A stretch of 64,000 bases of DNA from assembly GCF_040436345.1 (NCBI RefSeq), contig NC_133227.1, positions 22,566,671 through 22,630,670 on the forward strand. The letters are read 5' to 3'. The position numbers and the translations under genes are program-made. The notes beneath the pieces are model-generated. The model had not been told where the DNA came from. It did no database searches and was given only the letters and a program-made list of their open reading frames with translations. This document shows, piece by piece, positions 51,301-63,369 of the stretch. This DNA comes from Pagrus major (Eukaryota; Chordata; Actinopteri; Spariformes; Sparidae). Position 1 is the first letter of the stretch. Each line of letters starts with the position of its first letter.

Positions 51301-54300
51301 AGGTCCAGATGAAGACTATAAAAGGGATTCTAACCAAAGGAACATCTGGAGAAGATTAACTGGCTAGTTCAGGCCACCCCCGCTCTGAGCCTATGACACA
51401 CTATGTTGTTTATTTTCAACCCTCCATACATTAACAGAAATGTGAAACAGACAGTTGCTACGTACCAAGAAAGAAATACAATCCAACAATAACATAAGAT
51501 AGCAGAACAGATAATCTATTCCATCAATAAGTAATCATGTTTGATCTATGTGTTTAAAGGTGGTACACACATACCTTTTACTTTTCTTCATCTTGAAAAC
51601 TGAAAGCAAAGCACAGAAACAGTTCCAGTTATGAGTGACAGCAAACTACAATGATTTTAACCAGATCAGTGATTACCTAGTCACTTTTTCCTCAAACGTT
51701 GTCAAATGTCAACCCTCTGGAATCGCAATTTCCTTCTCTTAAATTCATTTTTTTTTTTTCAAATACAGACCAGAAGACTTATGTTCATAACTCAAAAAAC
51801 GTATTTGCAACACTAACTGTAAAGTTTCTCATTAATTTTCTGCTCTTGAGTCTTGACCTTACATTTTTGAGCTGTGTATAAAAGTAAAGTACAGGTACTG
51901 TTTACTGTCACCAGTGTTAATCTGTCTGGGTTGAGGCATTTCTCTATGAGGAAATCTTGACTTCCACTCTCTTTTTGCTGTTTCAGAAAGATTTTTAAAA
52001 AAAAGCAAATATGATCTAAAATGCTGCTGTGAACATCACATCAGAACAGTGAAAATACCTTTGGGTTCTGGCATTTCAGTGATGAATTTCTGGTGTTGTT
52101 GTTCCAGGTCTTTGATCCCCTCTTGGTCATCCTTACACAGACTCCGGGCTGAATTGTTGGCTTCGATGGCCATTTTGATCTCTCCCATGGAGAACAAAGC
52201 CTCACAGTACCGGTAGTGACCCTGTGTTTAGAGTAAATGTTAGCAAGGATGGTGGGAAAGACAGTTTTGTAAGTACGAAGCACAAAAAGGGTGTTTGAAT
52301 GACATTTTAATTTTAGTCTCTGAGAAACTCATTAAGCAAAAAATATTCAAATAACAGATTAAAAAAACTGTCAAAGACCAGTTTCATTTCCTCTGTTGCT
52401 TGTCTGCACAACATTACTGTGACAAATCGTAAAAGACAGAAGTACCTTTGCCCAGAGCGGTTTTATCAGAGTAGCACGTTTTCCATCACCGACAGCTTTT
52501 CTGTAAAATAATAAATTCATGTTTGGGTAAAAACATTTCTTAAGCCTTGTTAATACATCCTTAAAATCAAGAGTTACATAGTGTCTCCATCTTTGTCTGG
52601 ACAGGTAAATAGCTTTTGACCGCCGAAGCAGCTTGTTGTTGCAAATCTCGCTCGTATTCTTGATCTTGGACTTTGACTCATCAGACATGGTAAAGTTTAT
52701 CAGCACGTCAGTAAGGTCAATCCAGACGCATTGCCTCAGGGGCTTCATGTATTGGCTTAGCCTCTACATATAGGATTATGAAAGCTGATAAAAAAGCCTT
52801 TATTTCCCGTCCTAAAAGTGGGACCAAAACTGCATCACTGAGGAATTTCGGCCAGTTAGAAATGATTTCCCACTTTGAGCCACTTGATGAATAAAAGGAT
52901 AATTTCAGATATGAAAATATGACATGAAAGGTTTCTGAGATTAAAAATGTCAATGGAAACAATGTAAGCTCGCTTCTTTCTTTCTTTTTTTTTTTTCTAC
53001 CTCCAAATATTAAACCAACTCATAACTTCTGATCTGAATAGGTCAAACAACTTTCCTACCGATACTACAAATGAAAAGTGCTCTGGAATAAGTGATACTT
53101 ACAGATATTTCTCACTTCGGATATAGCATAGGGCTCTGTTTCCATAAATTATGTGGTTGTCAGGACTGGATGGAGAAAAAACACCTTTCCATTACAAAAT
53201 TATCAAAATAACGGTTATACCCAAACAATCTAATACAAGTACTCTGCAATGGATCCCATCTTTGTGAAACTTATGTACAAATATTTGTCGACAGAGTCAG
53301 AGAGGTGTTCAGTCTGCCCTCTTTAGACGTAATTTGATGTGTCTTGTATTACACTGTCCCCTCTAAAAGGTTCACAACGATGAGGATAACTTGCAGGACT
53401 ATTACATTTTATTGTATTATTGTAAATGTGTATCAAATCTATATATGTAAATACCAATACAATACAGATTAATGTTTCATGTCAGCAAAAGAGACACTTT
53501 TTAAGATAATATAAAATAAATACTTACAAAAATTTGATGGCTTTGGAATAAAACTGCACAGCGTCTTCATACTGCTTTTTCTGAAAGTTCTCATTTCCTT
53601 TCTTCTTCATTTCTTCACTTTTCTGGACGAGGAACATAAAAACACATTTTTATTTCTACAGGAACAAGTAAAACATTACAGGATAGTCATGGTTATGACT
53701 GCCACTTTTTATTTGAAGTGTAATCCGTCATTGGAACATGGGATGAAATGAATAAAACATTCAACCTGTAATAATGTGTCAGCAGTGTGAGAGCGCCACA
53801 GGGCGTGACTTCTACTCCAACTTGTTAAAATGTGTGTCACCAATCGACTGCACGCTCTGTTGCATGTTATACGAGGCTATTGTTGTTATATGAAAAACTG
53901 AGAAATTGGAGACTGGCTAGCTGTACTCAACAGGTAATCATGAGCATCTAGGAAGCACTGTGAGGACACATTTAGAATATGACACCACAGATGAAAAAAT
54001 TTGAATAAAAGGTGAGGCTGTTCACCGCCTTTAAAAAATGCATTATTATTATAGCTGTCATAAGTCTGTGATACCACTATGAAGAGCTTCCCATCTTGGA
54101 AATGATGGTAGTCTTTAAATTCGCTGCAGTATTTTTTACATCGTTAAAGACACAGTGAAATAAAAAGTATACATTTCCCAGGTTCTAGTCTTGTATCCCT
54201 GTGTTAAAGGTGCATGAAGGAACTTTTTTATAGGTCTGTAACAGACAGAGCTCTTGATACAAGGAACAGCACCTTGTAAGAGCTAACATGAGTTAAAGAA

Positions 54301-57300
54301 GTAGGCTTCAAACTCCCAAAGAAGGTAGTTGAGGTTTAATTTCATCGTTATCCTCCTCCTGATCCAAAATGGTGGGTGGAGGCCAACAGTCTCAGTATTT
54401 CGCTACAACTCTGCATCACTACAGTCCAATCAAATCTGACGGATTTCACTCGGATATACTTCGCACAACTGAAGCTGAAGACATTCTGCCATTTTACTGT
54501 GTCTTCAAGTATTATTGTGTTTAGAGACGTAAGATGTTGTGTATACCACTTGAAGTACAGCAAATACTTATATTTGGACGCAGGAAAAAGTAGGTGTGTT
54601 GTTATAATAGCTAATGGGAATCTACAGAGTAACGTAACACATAATTACTGTAGTTACTCTTTATTTTCAAACCACCTGCAGTTACTCTCTCAATAAGGCT
54701 GCTCAGGTAATTTCGCAGTAAACATAGAGTAGTGTCCGAACTCAAACATAAGTACAAGTTTCAGAAAGGACAACCAGGTGCCTGTTAAAGCAAACAGAGA
54801 CAACCTGCAGATCATGTTGTCTCGTCTTACCTCCAGTTGGTAGTCCGATGGTCGAGCCATCAGCGACCTCATCGTTTTCTCCTTGTTTCTACCCATGTCC
54901 TGAATATACTTGGCAACTGAAAGCAAAAAGAAGAGTGTGTGTATGTGTTAACGAACTACATACAGGTTGTCCAGACTAAAGTGTTTGCACAGTTTGGAAA
55001 AAGACAATACACTGAATTCCAGCAACTGCCCGAGCTAGTAAGGTTTTCCTCTTTAAATGAATCACCAGAAATGTCTTGTGACCAACTTGTATAAATGTCA
55101 GAGGTGCGTTACTGAATGTTTTTGTAGCAGAGCTGTCTGTGAATGCGTCTTACACTCTGTGAAGATTAGATGCAGGGCTGTGAAGCAGGTCTTTATATGG
55201 CCGAGATCCATTAAGCGATTGCGAATACCAGGTTCTCCTGTCCGCTCCAACCAGTGTAAAGCTTCATCCACAACCTCTGGGGAGCGCTGATGGTACAAAA
55301 TCACACTCAGATAAACCCAGAGAACCCATCAACCATGTCTGTTGAGCATTTCAGAGGCAATGACAATTACGATACACAATTAACCAATCTGACATTTTCT
55401 CTCCTGATACCTCAACTCTATCCTGGCTTTTATTATATTTGACTACAAGTTTGATTTCATGTTATTTAATCTTATTTATGCTTTACTTACTACAATTCTA
55501 CTTCACTCAAAGTTAGACAGGGCAGCTACACTTCTGCCTTCATTTGAAGCACCTTTACACATACCAATTAATAATCTTACACATTCAATGCACACGATCA
55601 CTTTTTCAGACTCACCAGGTTAAACATGTTGCTTATCCAGAAAACATGCTTTGTTTCGTCCTTTCTCAACTGGAACAGAGACCAAATAAGCAGTTTAAAT
55701 CAAAAGCTTTTTGTTACAACTTTTACGCATTTGCACTGAAAGAAAGGGTCACACAGCCATTTTTTAAGCTGTGAGGGAAAGGGGCTTTATAGGCTGTTTC
55801 CACCACAGGAACTTTCCACAGAAACCAGGCTCCAAAATTAGCACCAGCTACTCAAATACAGATAAAAATCTAGGTTGGCGAATTAAATAAATTAGGTCAG
55901 CTGACATTAGTTGGTGGCTGAAATAGGCCTTTCTTCACTTTAAGCTCTCATCACTGCAACACACTGATTGGCCAGATTTGTTTTGCAACTCCTACACAGT
56001 CTTTGTTTTGTCCAACAAATGGTACAACACTCAAAAATTAAATTAAAGAATAAATTAAGAATAAATTAGCAAATCCTCACATTTGTGAAGTAAATCATTT
56101 CAGTTTACTAGTCAGATGGACCAAAAAGTTCATTTTGGACCCTGCCAGCAACCAAGAAGCTTTTGATGAACTCAGGAACTACATTTGCATTTTAACTTGA
56201 GGATCCAGACAATAAAGTTGATCTAGTTCGATAGATCGATGTGCTAAAAAGAGCCCTACTCCAGGCAGTCTTAAGGTTTAAGTTTATTTGGTTCCATAGT
56301 TCCTGTTTGGGGAAAAAGAGCTCTTACTTAACTACTACATAGTGAACTTACAGTCCCATGCTCCAAGGCTCTGAGGACCGCTTCCAGTGTTTCTATCTTG
56401 CGAATTTGCCTCAGACTCAGATCCTCACTATAACAAGAAGGAGGACAGTTAAAAACTCACAAGACAAACAGACTGACTATTACAGATCAAAAGTGTTATC
56501 ACTTGGTGGTTTACATTTTGTTTTGCAGATACCATTCATAATTGTACTTACTTTTGGTCAATTAGACCGATGTGTAAAGCCCAGGCGAGAGTCGGGCTGG
56601 ACTCATCACGCTGCAGCAAAATGGGAAGCCAGAAGGCACAAAGTTTCATCTTCTCTGTGGAGTCCCTTCTTGTATCAGCAGGAAGATGACTCCATTGCTC
56701 AAGAATCTCATCTTAAAACAAAAAACATGCCAAAAATACCACTTAGTTCCACCCAGTGAAGAACAGCATAGAGAATTTACCTATCTATCTTACTTTTGAG
56801 ATAATAAACAGCAAGAGATGCTCTACATTCAGGGCCCATTATTTTCTCCTTATATTCTTCAAAAGGTGTAGGTAAAAACTATTTACTGGATTTTGATGTG
56901 AAATCTAGTCCTGACTGAAATAAATGGGTAGAGTTTGAGATTGTCTCAAAGCGCTTTACAACATTCACCCATTCACACACTGATGACAGAGGCAATGTGC
57001 CAACTGATCATCAGGAGCAGTTTGGGGTTCAGTATCATGCTTAAAGGATGCTTCGACATGCAGCTGGGGGAGCCGTGGAGAGCCGAACCAGCGACCTTCT
57101 GATTACAAGACGACCCGCTCTACCTCGACCTCCTGAGCTACAGTTGCCCCATGTGCTATCATAATCAAGTCCAAGTCAAATAAAACAGCTTTACCAATTT
57201 ACATCAGCAACTCTAAAAAGAATACCAAAACTTAATGACATATTATTATCATCTCTGGGCATGAAATGGCATTTTGAAATATGTAAAAAAAAACTAAAAA

Positions 57301-58392
57301 AAAACTGAGGCCACAGTGACTAACAATAACGTGTACTGCACACAGAAGAAGTCATAACTTAAACTTGAGTCATCAAACTTCATGAAAACATTTCTATGTT
57401 CACAAGAAGTGTGTGTTTATACAACTTCATGTTCAACTTATTATTGTGAAGTAGCTACAGAAGTGAAGTCTCAAGTTATGGTCAAACCACATTCCCTGTA
57501 AATGAACATTCGCCTATCATTCCTTTCATTCAGGGACAATGCACATTGATTAATGTCACTGCAAATGCACCAGTGTTAGCCAAAAGCCATATTTTCAAGT
57601 GTTGTCCCTTGTCCAGGTCTGTTGAAGCCAAAACAGATAGATTCAAGCATATGTCTCCAGCAGGCTTTGACAGAGCTCAGGTCAGAGGTCACCTCTGTTA
57701 AACTCTAGGCAGATATGGTAATACAGAAAACAGGAACACTGCTGCACTGCCTTTAGTACATTATCACTCTATCAGACTACTGAGTGTAGCAGCACTCTCA
57801 CACACTTAACAGTTTATGATTGCTCTTTTTTTAGGGCGAAGTGTAGGGAAAGTTTGTTGAAAATATAATCTGACTGGTTGTTCAGTCTTCAAAGAAGATG
57901 ATTATCTCTGTCCATCTTAGACAGACAATTTTCTAAGCTTTTATTGTCAGCAGATCTGGAAAATACGCAAATAGATATGGAAAACTGAACCTCCAAGTAA
58001 ACAAATATGCAGATCTTTGAAGTTACACAGTCCGCATTGAACGCAGTAAATACTTCATTAAATACTCGAGTAAAAACTTACATGACAGGAGACATACATC
58101 ATCCAAACATGTCTAAAAATGACTGAGCTACAGCACTGTAGCCCAGAATATTAACAGTAATGGTGTAATAAGACTTCAATGTCCCTTACCTGATGGATTG
58201 AGGGTTATCATTAAATTATTTTTTCGTGCAGCCATGAGTTTCTGAGGGGGAAAAAAAACAACAGTTTTTCATTGACATACAAAATACAATACTTTGGTTA
58301 AATGCTGTTACTTTGTTTGGCGGTTAACAACTCACAGCAGCCATGTCTCTGATGTCTTCACCAAAGTCCGAATCAGAGTCTGAATCCGACAT
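38199..58392 (-). CDS. ttc3: Ttc3, TPR and RING-H2 E3 ubiquitin ligase
   Basis: In mammals TTC3 is an E3 ligase that ubiquitinates phosphorylated Akt and acts with RhoA/citron signalling. I assembled 45 coding exons (5292 nt, 1763 aa; human about 2025, recalled), all GT-AG with consistent phase; coordinates are in the four blocks below. The order is an acidic N-terminus, an alpha-helical region, TPRs (ENFQKKQYEDAVQFYSKAIK, then YGNRALCYIR and VGDGKRATLIKPLWAKGHYRYCEAL), a Ser/Lys-rich linker, a helical and Cys-rich block shared with DZIP3, a long acidic/Pro-rich exon, coiled coils and a C-terminal RING-H2. The start is the ATG at 58392, 11 bases into its exon, after a non-coding first exon near 60510-60590. 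The gene converges on vps26c, as expected from human 21q22.13. No break was found. Confidence 0.95.
39947..42686 (-). other. ttc3: ttc3 coiled-coil exons
   Basis: Exons: 42537-42686, 42309-42448, 42100-42168, 41920-42016, 40997-41100, 40830-40914, 40502-40603 and 39947-40158. The first four are rich in Lys/Glu with Leu heptads (for example KDLEEQIKKMEN, LALFQQKLEEEVKK and KVETEEIVEEH), typical coiled coil. TQFQEQMDQVKNGRRVSEL in 40502-40603 aligns with the human SQFEEQIKAIKNGSRLSEL. The last exon is an Ala/Pro-rich linker. The long intron 41101-41919 holds no recognised element. Confidence 0.88.
44640..45110. repeat. Fish interspersed repeat in ttc3 intron
   Basis: Runs from AAAGAATAGTTTTACCATGG to AAAACGTCAAACTATTTTT. 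It contains TCCAGTCTTTACGCTAAGCT, TTTACAGTACAGACCTGACA and TCTTCTAACTCTCAGCAAG, and so holds in one piece the words that appear as fragments at 14055, 21400 and 32545. The ends GAATAGTTTTAC and CAAACTATTTTT are loosely inverted. It overlaps no exon. Confidence 0.65.
46134..46941 (-). other. ttc3 intron, nothing recognised
   Basis: An 808-base AT-rich intron between the exons at 46942-47078 and 45813-46133. Donor and acceptor are clear and no repeat family or coding segment was identified. Confidence 0.7.
50060..50870. other. Unusual GC-richer block inside a ttc3 intron
   Basis: Within the 51018-49853 intron the sequence becomes CpG-containing (GCGCGAGTCGCGCTT near 50257, TAGCGCACAGCTGC near 50660, CCCGAGCGCACTGCCAGCGC near 50686), unlike flanking intron sequence. 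A 119-codon plus-strand open frame (50503-50862) spans part of it but shows no domain and may be chance. An inserted DNA transposon remnant or an internal promoter are both possible. Confidence 0.4.
56936..57150 (-). mobile_element. tRNA-derived SINE, minus strand
   Basis: Read on the minus strand it starts GGGGCAACTGTAGCTCAGGA, with a polymerase III A-box-like TAGCTCAGGAGG. A B-box-like GGTCGCTGGTTCGGCTC follows, then a body with AACCCCAAACTGCTCCTGAT, ending in TGTAAAGCGCTTTGAGAC. This is the structure of a widespread fish tRNA-SINE whose tail resembles a partner LINE (recalled). It lies in the ttc3 intron between exons at 58190 and 56711. Confidence 0.8.
57151..58189 (-). other. ttc3 intron, nothing further recognised
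   Basis: AT-rich intron sequence between the SINE and the 58190-58241 exon. No ORF with splice context, no long repeat. Confidence 0.6.
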
Positions 58393-58639
58393 TTTGTACA
58401 ATGCTGTAAGAAGATTTGCATAAGTCATTCAAATCCACTGAATGAAAATCAACATGCACATTTTCACTGTGACAGATTTCCTGACAAACCGGTTTCAAGT
58501 CTCTACAAGTTCATATTTCAACTGGAAAGGAAATGAAAAAAGTGGCCTCCTGAAAGCTTAACAAAACACATACAGAACTCCAGCATATCATTTTATCAGC
58601 ATTAGACAAGACTAGTTAATATCTTGTTTTTTTCTATTT

Positions 58640-58760
58640 ATTTTCTATTTAACTGCATACTTTTCTGATTCTTTTCCCTGTACTGTTGCATCTCGAGCTG
58701 TTGTAACAAGTTAATTTCCCCGTTGTGCGATAAATAAAGCCAATCTTAATCTTAATCTGT
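58640..58760 (+). mobile_element. LINE 3' tail (L2/CR1-like)
   Basis: TGTAACAAGTTAATTTCCCC followed by GATAAATAAAGCCAATCTTA and a repeated TCTTAA tail resembles the conserved 3' end of fish L2-type LINEs (AATTTCCCC...GATCAATAAAG plus a short tandem tail). Only the tail is present. It lies in ttc3 intron 1. Confidence 0.6.
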
Positions 58761-59284
58761 CCTATTACTCAATTAACTGATGGAACAATGAGTAGACTAC
58801 TTGATTGCGAAAATAATCGACAGCTGCAGCTTTATTTTACATCATTATGAGCTGGATATCTTTGGGAACTATTGGTCAGGCAGAACAAGCATCATGAAGG
58901 TGTCATCTTGGGCCCTGTAAAATAGTGATGGGCACATTTTCACTTTTTTGGACGTTTTGTTTTTTGACATTAACTAATGATTCAAGAAAATAATACAATG
59001 AATAGGTTGTAAAAGTAATAGGCGTAGCTCAACTTATAAGATACCAAAACTCTTAAGTGGTTTATTAAACTATGAGTCAGGATTTCATAAGAAATGAAAC
59101 TTATCATGGCATTAAAATGATTGCAAAGTAAACAATAGAAATACAGCATGCTTGTTTTGAAATAGTAATGCACAGGCAAAGTTACTCCCCTTCCAGTGGA
59201 CCACCTTGAGACCTTATTTCAGCAAAAATATGTGTGAAGGTGAATGGTGAGAGATACGTAAATTAGAAAGACTTACACACCCAA

Positions 59285-59445
59285 CAGTCGCGTAAGTGGT
59301 GTTGTCTCGTCTAACCCATAACCAAACCTTGTAGAGCTGCTACTTTTGCATGACTTTAGCTGTTGATATGAGGAGATCTGCTGTGATTTTAACCTTTTTT
59401 TCCATACTTTTTCTGTGCCGGTAACGCCGGAAGGGGCAGGACTTC
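59285..59445. repeat. Second copy of the 14.4-kb inverted-end element family
   Basis: TCGCGT(A/T)AGTG, then GTTGATATGAGGAGATCTGC, TGTGATTTTAACCTTTTTT and ACTTTTTCTGTGCCG match in order the block at about 14417-14530 with scattered substitutions. Confidence 0.6.
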
Positions 59446-60509
59446 CCCTCTTTTCATACAACAGGAATATGAGCCCTGTCATGCCCACAAAAGGCCTCAA
59501 TGTAATGAATCTGGCTGTTTTTTCCACACAGTACCAACATCTGTCTGATCACCGCCTGAGAGCGGGGTCAAACTAATCTCCATCTCCACCCTCAACTAAG
59601 CTGTTGGAAGCCACATAGACCATTTGTTGAGCAGTAATTGTCCTCTTCCCACCATGGGCCAGATGTATACCATGTGTATGCAGCATAAACATGAAAACAC
59701 CCAGAAAAGTCAACATTTATTTGAATGTTTATAACAAGATGGGCACTGAAAATATAGTTATTCACACATCTGGGCCAGAGGGTACACACCGTCAACAAGA
59801 TGTAAACAAGAAGAGGAGTGATGACATCTGGCAGGATGAAGAGTGTGTGGTGGGAATAAGGGGAAATTAAACTGTAACGTTACCCAACTATGTGTGGGCG
59901 TGGTTAATTTGAAACGCCTACAGCCAGTTTGACTTCATTTAAGAGCCATTACTCATGTTTTTGTGTTGGGCAGCGCTGGCTAACACGTACCTGAGAGTCA
60001 TCTAATGTGTTGTTAGCTACTTATATTAATCACCCAGCTGTAGTGTGATAACATCAGTCAATTGTGAAGGACAGTGCCATCAAACATTGTATAACTTGGT
60101 GTAGTCACACAACAAAATGTCGAGAAAAAAACGAAGCTCGTCAAATCAAAAATCTCTCGAAAAATGAGCTAACTTTGCTAACGCCCCTCCTGACTCCTCA
60201 TCATGGTGTTAGCATTTTAGCATATGGCTAACCTACGTAGTAGTTAATTCCGGTCGGTAATTCGCTTACAGTGCGAAGTTGACCGCTGGATAAACATATT
60301 AAAGTGTCATATTGTTAATTGAGGGGGCCTAAACACAGCCATCTTCTCATGACGTGGTTTAACGCCAACATTATTAACGCCACGACACTTTTTTTCCTAG
60401 TTTGTTTCAGCGTGACGAGCCACGAACCAAACTAGGATGTGTTGAGCTCGTAAGTGAGCTGCAAAGATTTACACAGAGTTCATTAAGCTGTTAATCTGAA
60501 AACTCTTAC

Positions 60510-60930
60510 CTTGCGATAAGTATTGAGTGGACGCCTAACAGCAGTCTCAGCTCGTCCTGTTCATGTTATTGTGCGGAAGTTAAAACTGTGGCGCTGTCAC
60601 GCAGCGCCGCGTGTCGTCAACACGGTGGTTCAAAACTCCTTCTTCTTCTACGGCTGAATTTGTGGTGGCGCGGTGGCGCGGTGCAACCACATCCGGTAAA
60701 TCTCGTGCAGCGTTTCCGGTCCCATTTAAAGTCCCTCCGCTAACTATTTAAAGGGTGTTGTTTAAAGTTTTACCACACAAAGCTGCATTTTGTGTGTTTG
60801 ACACTTATGTAGACAAGATTTAAAATGCCACACAGAAACGGTGTAAAGAGGCATTTGGGTTCGTACTTGAATATTTATGTTTTATCCTAAAACCGCATTT
60901 CTGCACTTCCGGTTCCCTCAAAGTTAGCTG
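60510..60930 (-). promoter_or_regulatory. ttc3: ttc3 non-coding exon 1 and promoter
   Basis: A perfect donor (GCAAG|GTAAGAG, exon end 60510) closes a leader that begins upstream of about 60590. ETS-type CCGGAAGTG (minus, 60906-60914) and GCGGAAGT near 60573-60580, with CpG-rich sequence at 60595-60720, mark a TATA-less promoter. The leader holds an ATG at 60564 that opens a five-codon upstream ORF ending at 60547. The true transcription start is unknown. Confidence 0.6.
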
Positions 60931-61884
60931 GTTTTTTGAATGGGTTTTCGGTTATATGCCAGAAATAAGGTCTGTCTTAAGATATTTACATGTTTTGTTC
61001 TACGACATAAAAAACCTCGTTAAATGTCAAAGCGCTTACTTGTCTTAAAAACAGCGGTTGCTAACAAGTGGCTAATTGAGACTACAGAGTTGTCAGGAAC
61101 ATGAAACGTCATCACACATTAACTCACTAGTCCGTCTTTACAGGCAGACCTAATTTGCAAACTCTTCTAACTTTAACTTTCCAACTTATAGATTGATCAA
61201 TATATATTATATATTGACTCTGATGGTGGAAACACTTCCAATTCTATCCACAGGGGCCTCCAAAATCAACGCAATATCAAAGTTCCCTGTAGTAGCTTTA
61301 AGTATTTCCATTTTTCTACTTTCTACTTTTTAAGTACAAGTGGTTGAAATTAGCTCCACCTCAATTAGCTAAAGCTTGCTCTGAGTATTTTGCCAAAAGC
61401 ATTGCACTTACGTAAAATTTTGAATGTATGACTTGTATGCAGGTTGTTGTGAAGTATTTCTAAACTGAGACATTACAGGGATTGAAAACTGATAGTAGAT
61501 CTACAGTGTATGTAGGGTATTTACATATGACTGCTGCACTTTTTCTACCACTAGATAGTGATGTTTTGTCAAAGAGGCTGCAGAACAAGGGAACTACTCA
61601 TCAATATTTATTACATTTTAAGTGAGATATTGAACATCGAGATGTCAAACATTTTTTAAATTAAAAATGTAAAGAAAATCAAATATTTAAAGACAATGGT
61701 ATGCTGAATTTGTTATAACATTCATTAAAATAAATCCTTACACTTTCTATGATTTTATAAAGAAAGATGAATAAAGTGACTGATGGTATGATAGTTTCTT
61801 GAGGAGAACCTCACAAAGTTAAGGTTCATTTGAGGGACTGTACATGATCAATTAATTATTTAATCTCACACCGTTCATGTCTGT
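60931..61884. other. Spacer between ttc3 and the unrecognised gene
   Basis: AT-rich. 61285-61340 has AAGTATTTCCATTTTTCTAC and TTTTTAAGTACAAGTGG, relatives of the AGTACTTTTACTT family. No gene was seen. It includes the 3' UTR of the upstream minus-strand gene. Confidence 0.55.
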
Positions 61885-63367
61885 CTAATTTATCTTAAGC
61901 TCAAAGCCGTCCCTCTGTCTGACAAAGCTGCGAAAGATTCTGTCCTGGTACCGGAAAAAGTTTCTGTTCCTCTCCAGGTCCTGAGCATCCATAATACGAG
62001 TCACTAAAGCTTCCTGTATGGCCGAGGACTGACAGGGGTGATGCTGCACACTGTGGCTCACATTCCTCAATGGCTCGATAACTAACAGACCCAGAACTTC
62101 CTCATCCCGTTTAAATCCAGAAGAATTGTTTCTGTTTTCCATGCCTACAGTGGTTTCATCACTTCTGATTGGCACATTGAGTCCAAAGTCTTCACTGGAT
62201 CCGTTTGTTCTACAAATCCTGTTAATGTCAGCAGTTGCATTGGGTGTGGACGTCCCATTGAATTTACCAGATGAGATAGTTGGACTAACCTGGCTGTCAT
62301 TAAAAAGGTGATTACCCGAGCAGATCATATTAGTTACCCTCAATGTGTAAGTTTGTCTTGGTCTTCCCCTGGTTCTGTGTTTTCGTGGCCCTTGAGTTCC
62401 TGATGGTCCAGTCTCCTGAATATTTCTGCGTAAATAGGCTGCGTAGTCCTGATGCAGGCGACCTAACCCTGACTTATAAGCCCGACGCAGTGACTCAACT
62501 GTTCCTAAAGGCACCGAGTTCAGACGAACCTGTTGGAACAAGAACAAAGGAGATTTCATGTCAGCCCAGCACAGTCACCAGGATAAAACGCTGGATCAGC
62601 ACTAGATACAACTAAATCCTTCACAATGAGACCTTTTCACTATCATACAATGATAACTGTATACATTTTTCCCTTTTGGCTACTGATTGGTTGATTGTGT
62701 CATGACCTGGTGAATTCTCATGTGTAGATGAAATGCAGCTCCCACCAACCACTGCTGCATGGACACTGAACTCATTCTCTTCTTTGTGGTCATCCTCTCA
62801 TAATGGTCAAGCAGCTCAAGTTTCAGCAAGTTGTCATAGATCTCTGTAGTCTCTGCCATCTTCTCCTGGTTGTTGGCAATGCCGGGGATCAGGCCGAGGT
62901 AGCTGTAGATAATCCAGCCGATTCTTGAAGAACTGCTGATGCCAAAAATCCTCTTAGCCCCGGATCCCTGAGTAGATAAGTCCCCTTCTGTTGATCCTTG
63001 TGCTCGGACCTGGTGAGATGACAGAAAATCTGTAATTCTGAATTTTAATTCTGTTTTAGCATCTTGCATTGTGAAGAAAAAGCTTTACCCACTTGTTGGG
63101 CAACCTGGTCAAAAAGCATGGACAGAGCCAGAGCAACGACCCCTACTCCTCCATAGGTGACCCTGCTGACACCTCCCAGCTCTCCAGTCAGGTTGAGGCT
63201 GAACGCAGACTGCTGCTCCCTGCTCATGCCCCGCTGTAAGAAGGCATACTGATGCTGCAGCGCTGCTGAGGAGTCCAGCGAAAGAAAGGTGGTGAGCACA
63301 GGATCCAGGGAGATATCCGGGATGATGTTGGCGTCTCGAGCCACAAAGAACAGCTCCTGGACGGTGG
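61885..63367 (-). CDS. Uncharacterised protein, C-terminal three exons (partial)
   Basis: I do not recognise this gene. Three exons are supported by GT-AG sites and a continuous frame: 63093-63367 (91 codons), 62707-63009 (101) and 61885-62529 (214 plus TAG), giving at least 406 residues. Exon 1 of the three has a small-residue hydrophobic stretch (VTYGGVGVVALALSMLFDQV). Exon 2 has a second hydrophobic stretch (RIGWIIYSYLGLIPGI), then the charged DNLLKLELLDHYERMTTKKR. Exon 3 begins VRLNSVPLGTVESLRRAY, passes through a Ser/Thr/Asn-rich low-complexity middle and ends with a charged segment DLERNRNFFRYQDRIFRSF. The acceptor at 63368-63369 shows that more exons lie upstream, not found in the remaining 630 bases. 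Two membrane-embedded segments are possible. Confidence 0.75.
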
Positions 63368-63369
63368 CT

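Larger units (their letters stand above)
49346..58392 (-). other. ttc3: ttc3 N-terminal exons: helical region, TPRs and linker
   Basis: Exons: 58336-58392, 58190-58241, 56552-56711, 56352-56427, 55616-55669, 55154-55286, 54831-54916, 53528-53622, 53103-53165, 52446-52500, 52059-52221, 51576-51600, 51018-51117, 49823-49853, 49546-49606 and 49346-49430. The first encodes MSDSDSDSDFGEDIRDMAA. 52059-53622 encodes the TPR unit that aligns with human GDGKRAT...GHYRYCDAL and GIKDLIQQH. The last five are a Lys/Ser-rich linker without recognisable domain. The 25-nt exon at 51576-51600 is the smallest. Confidence 0.9.
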
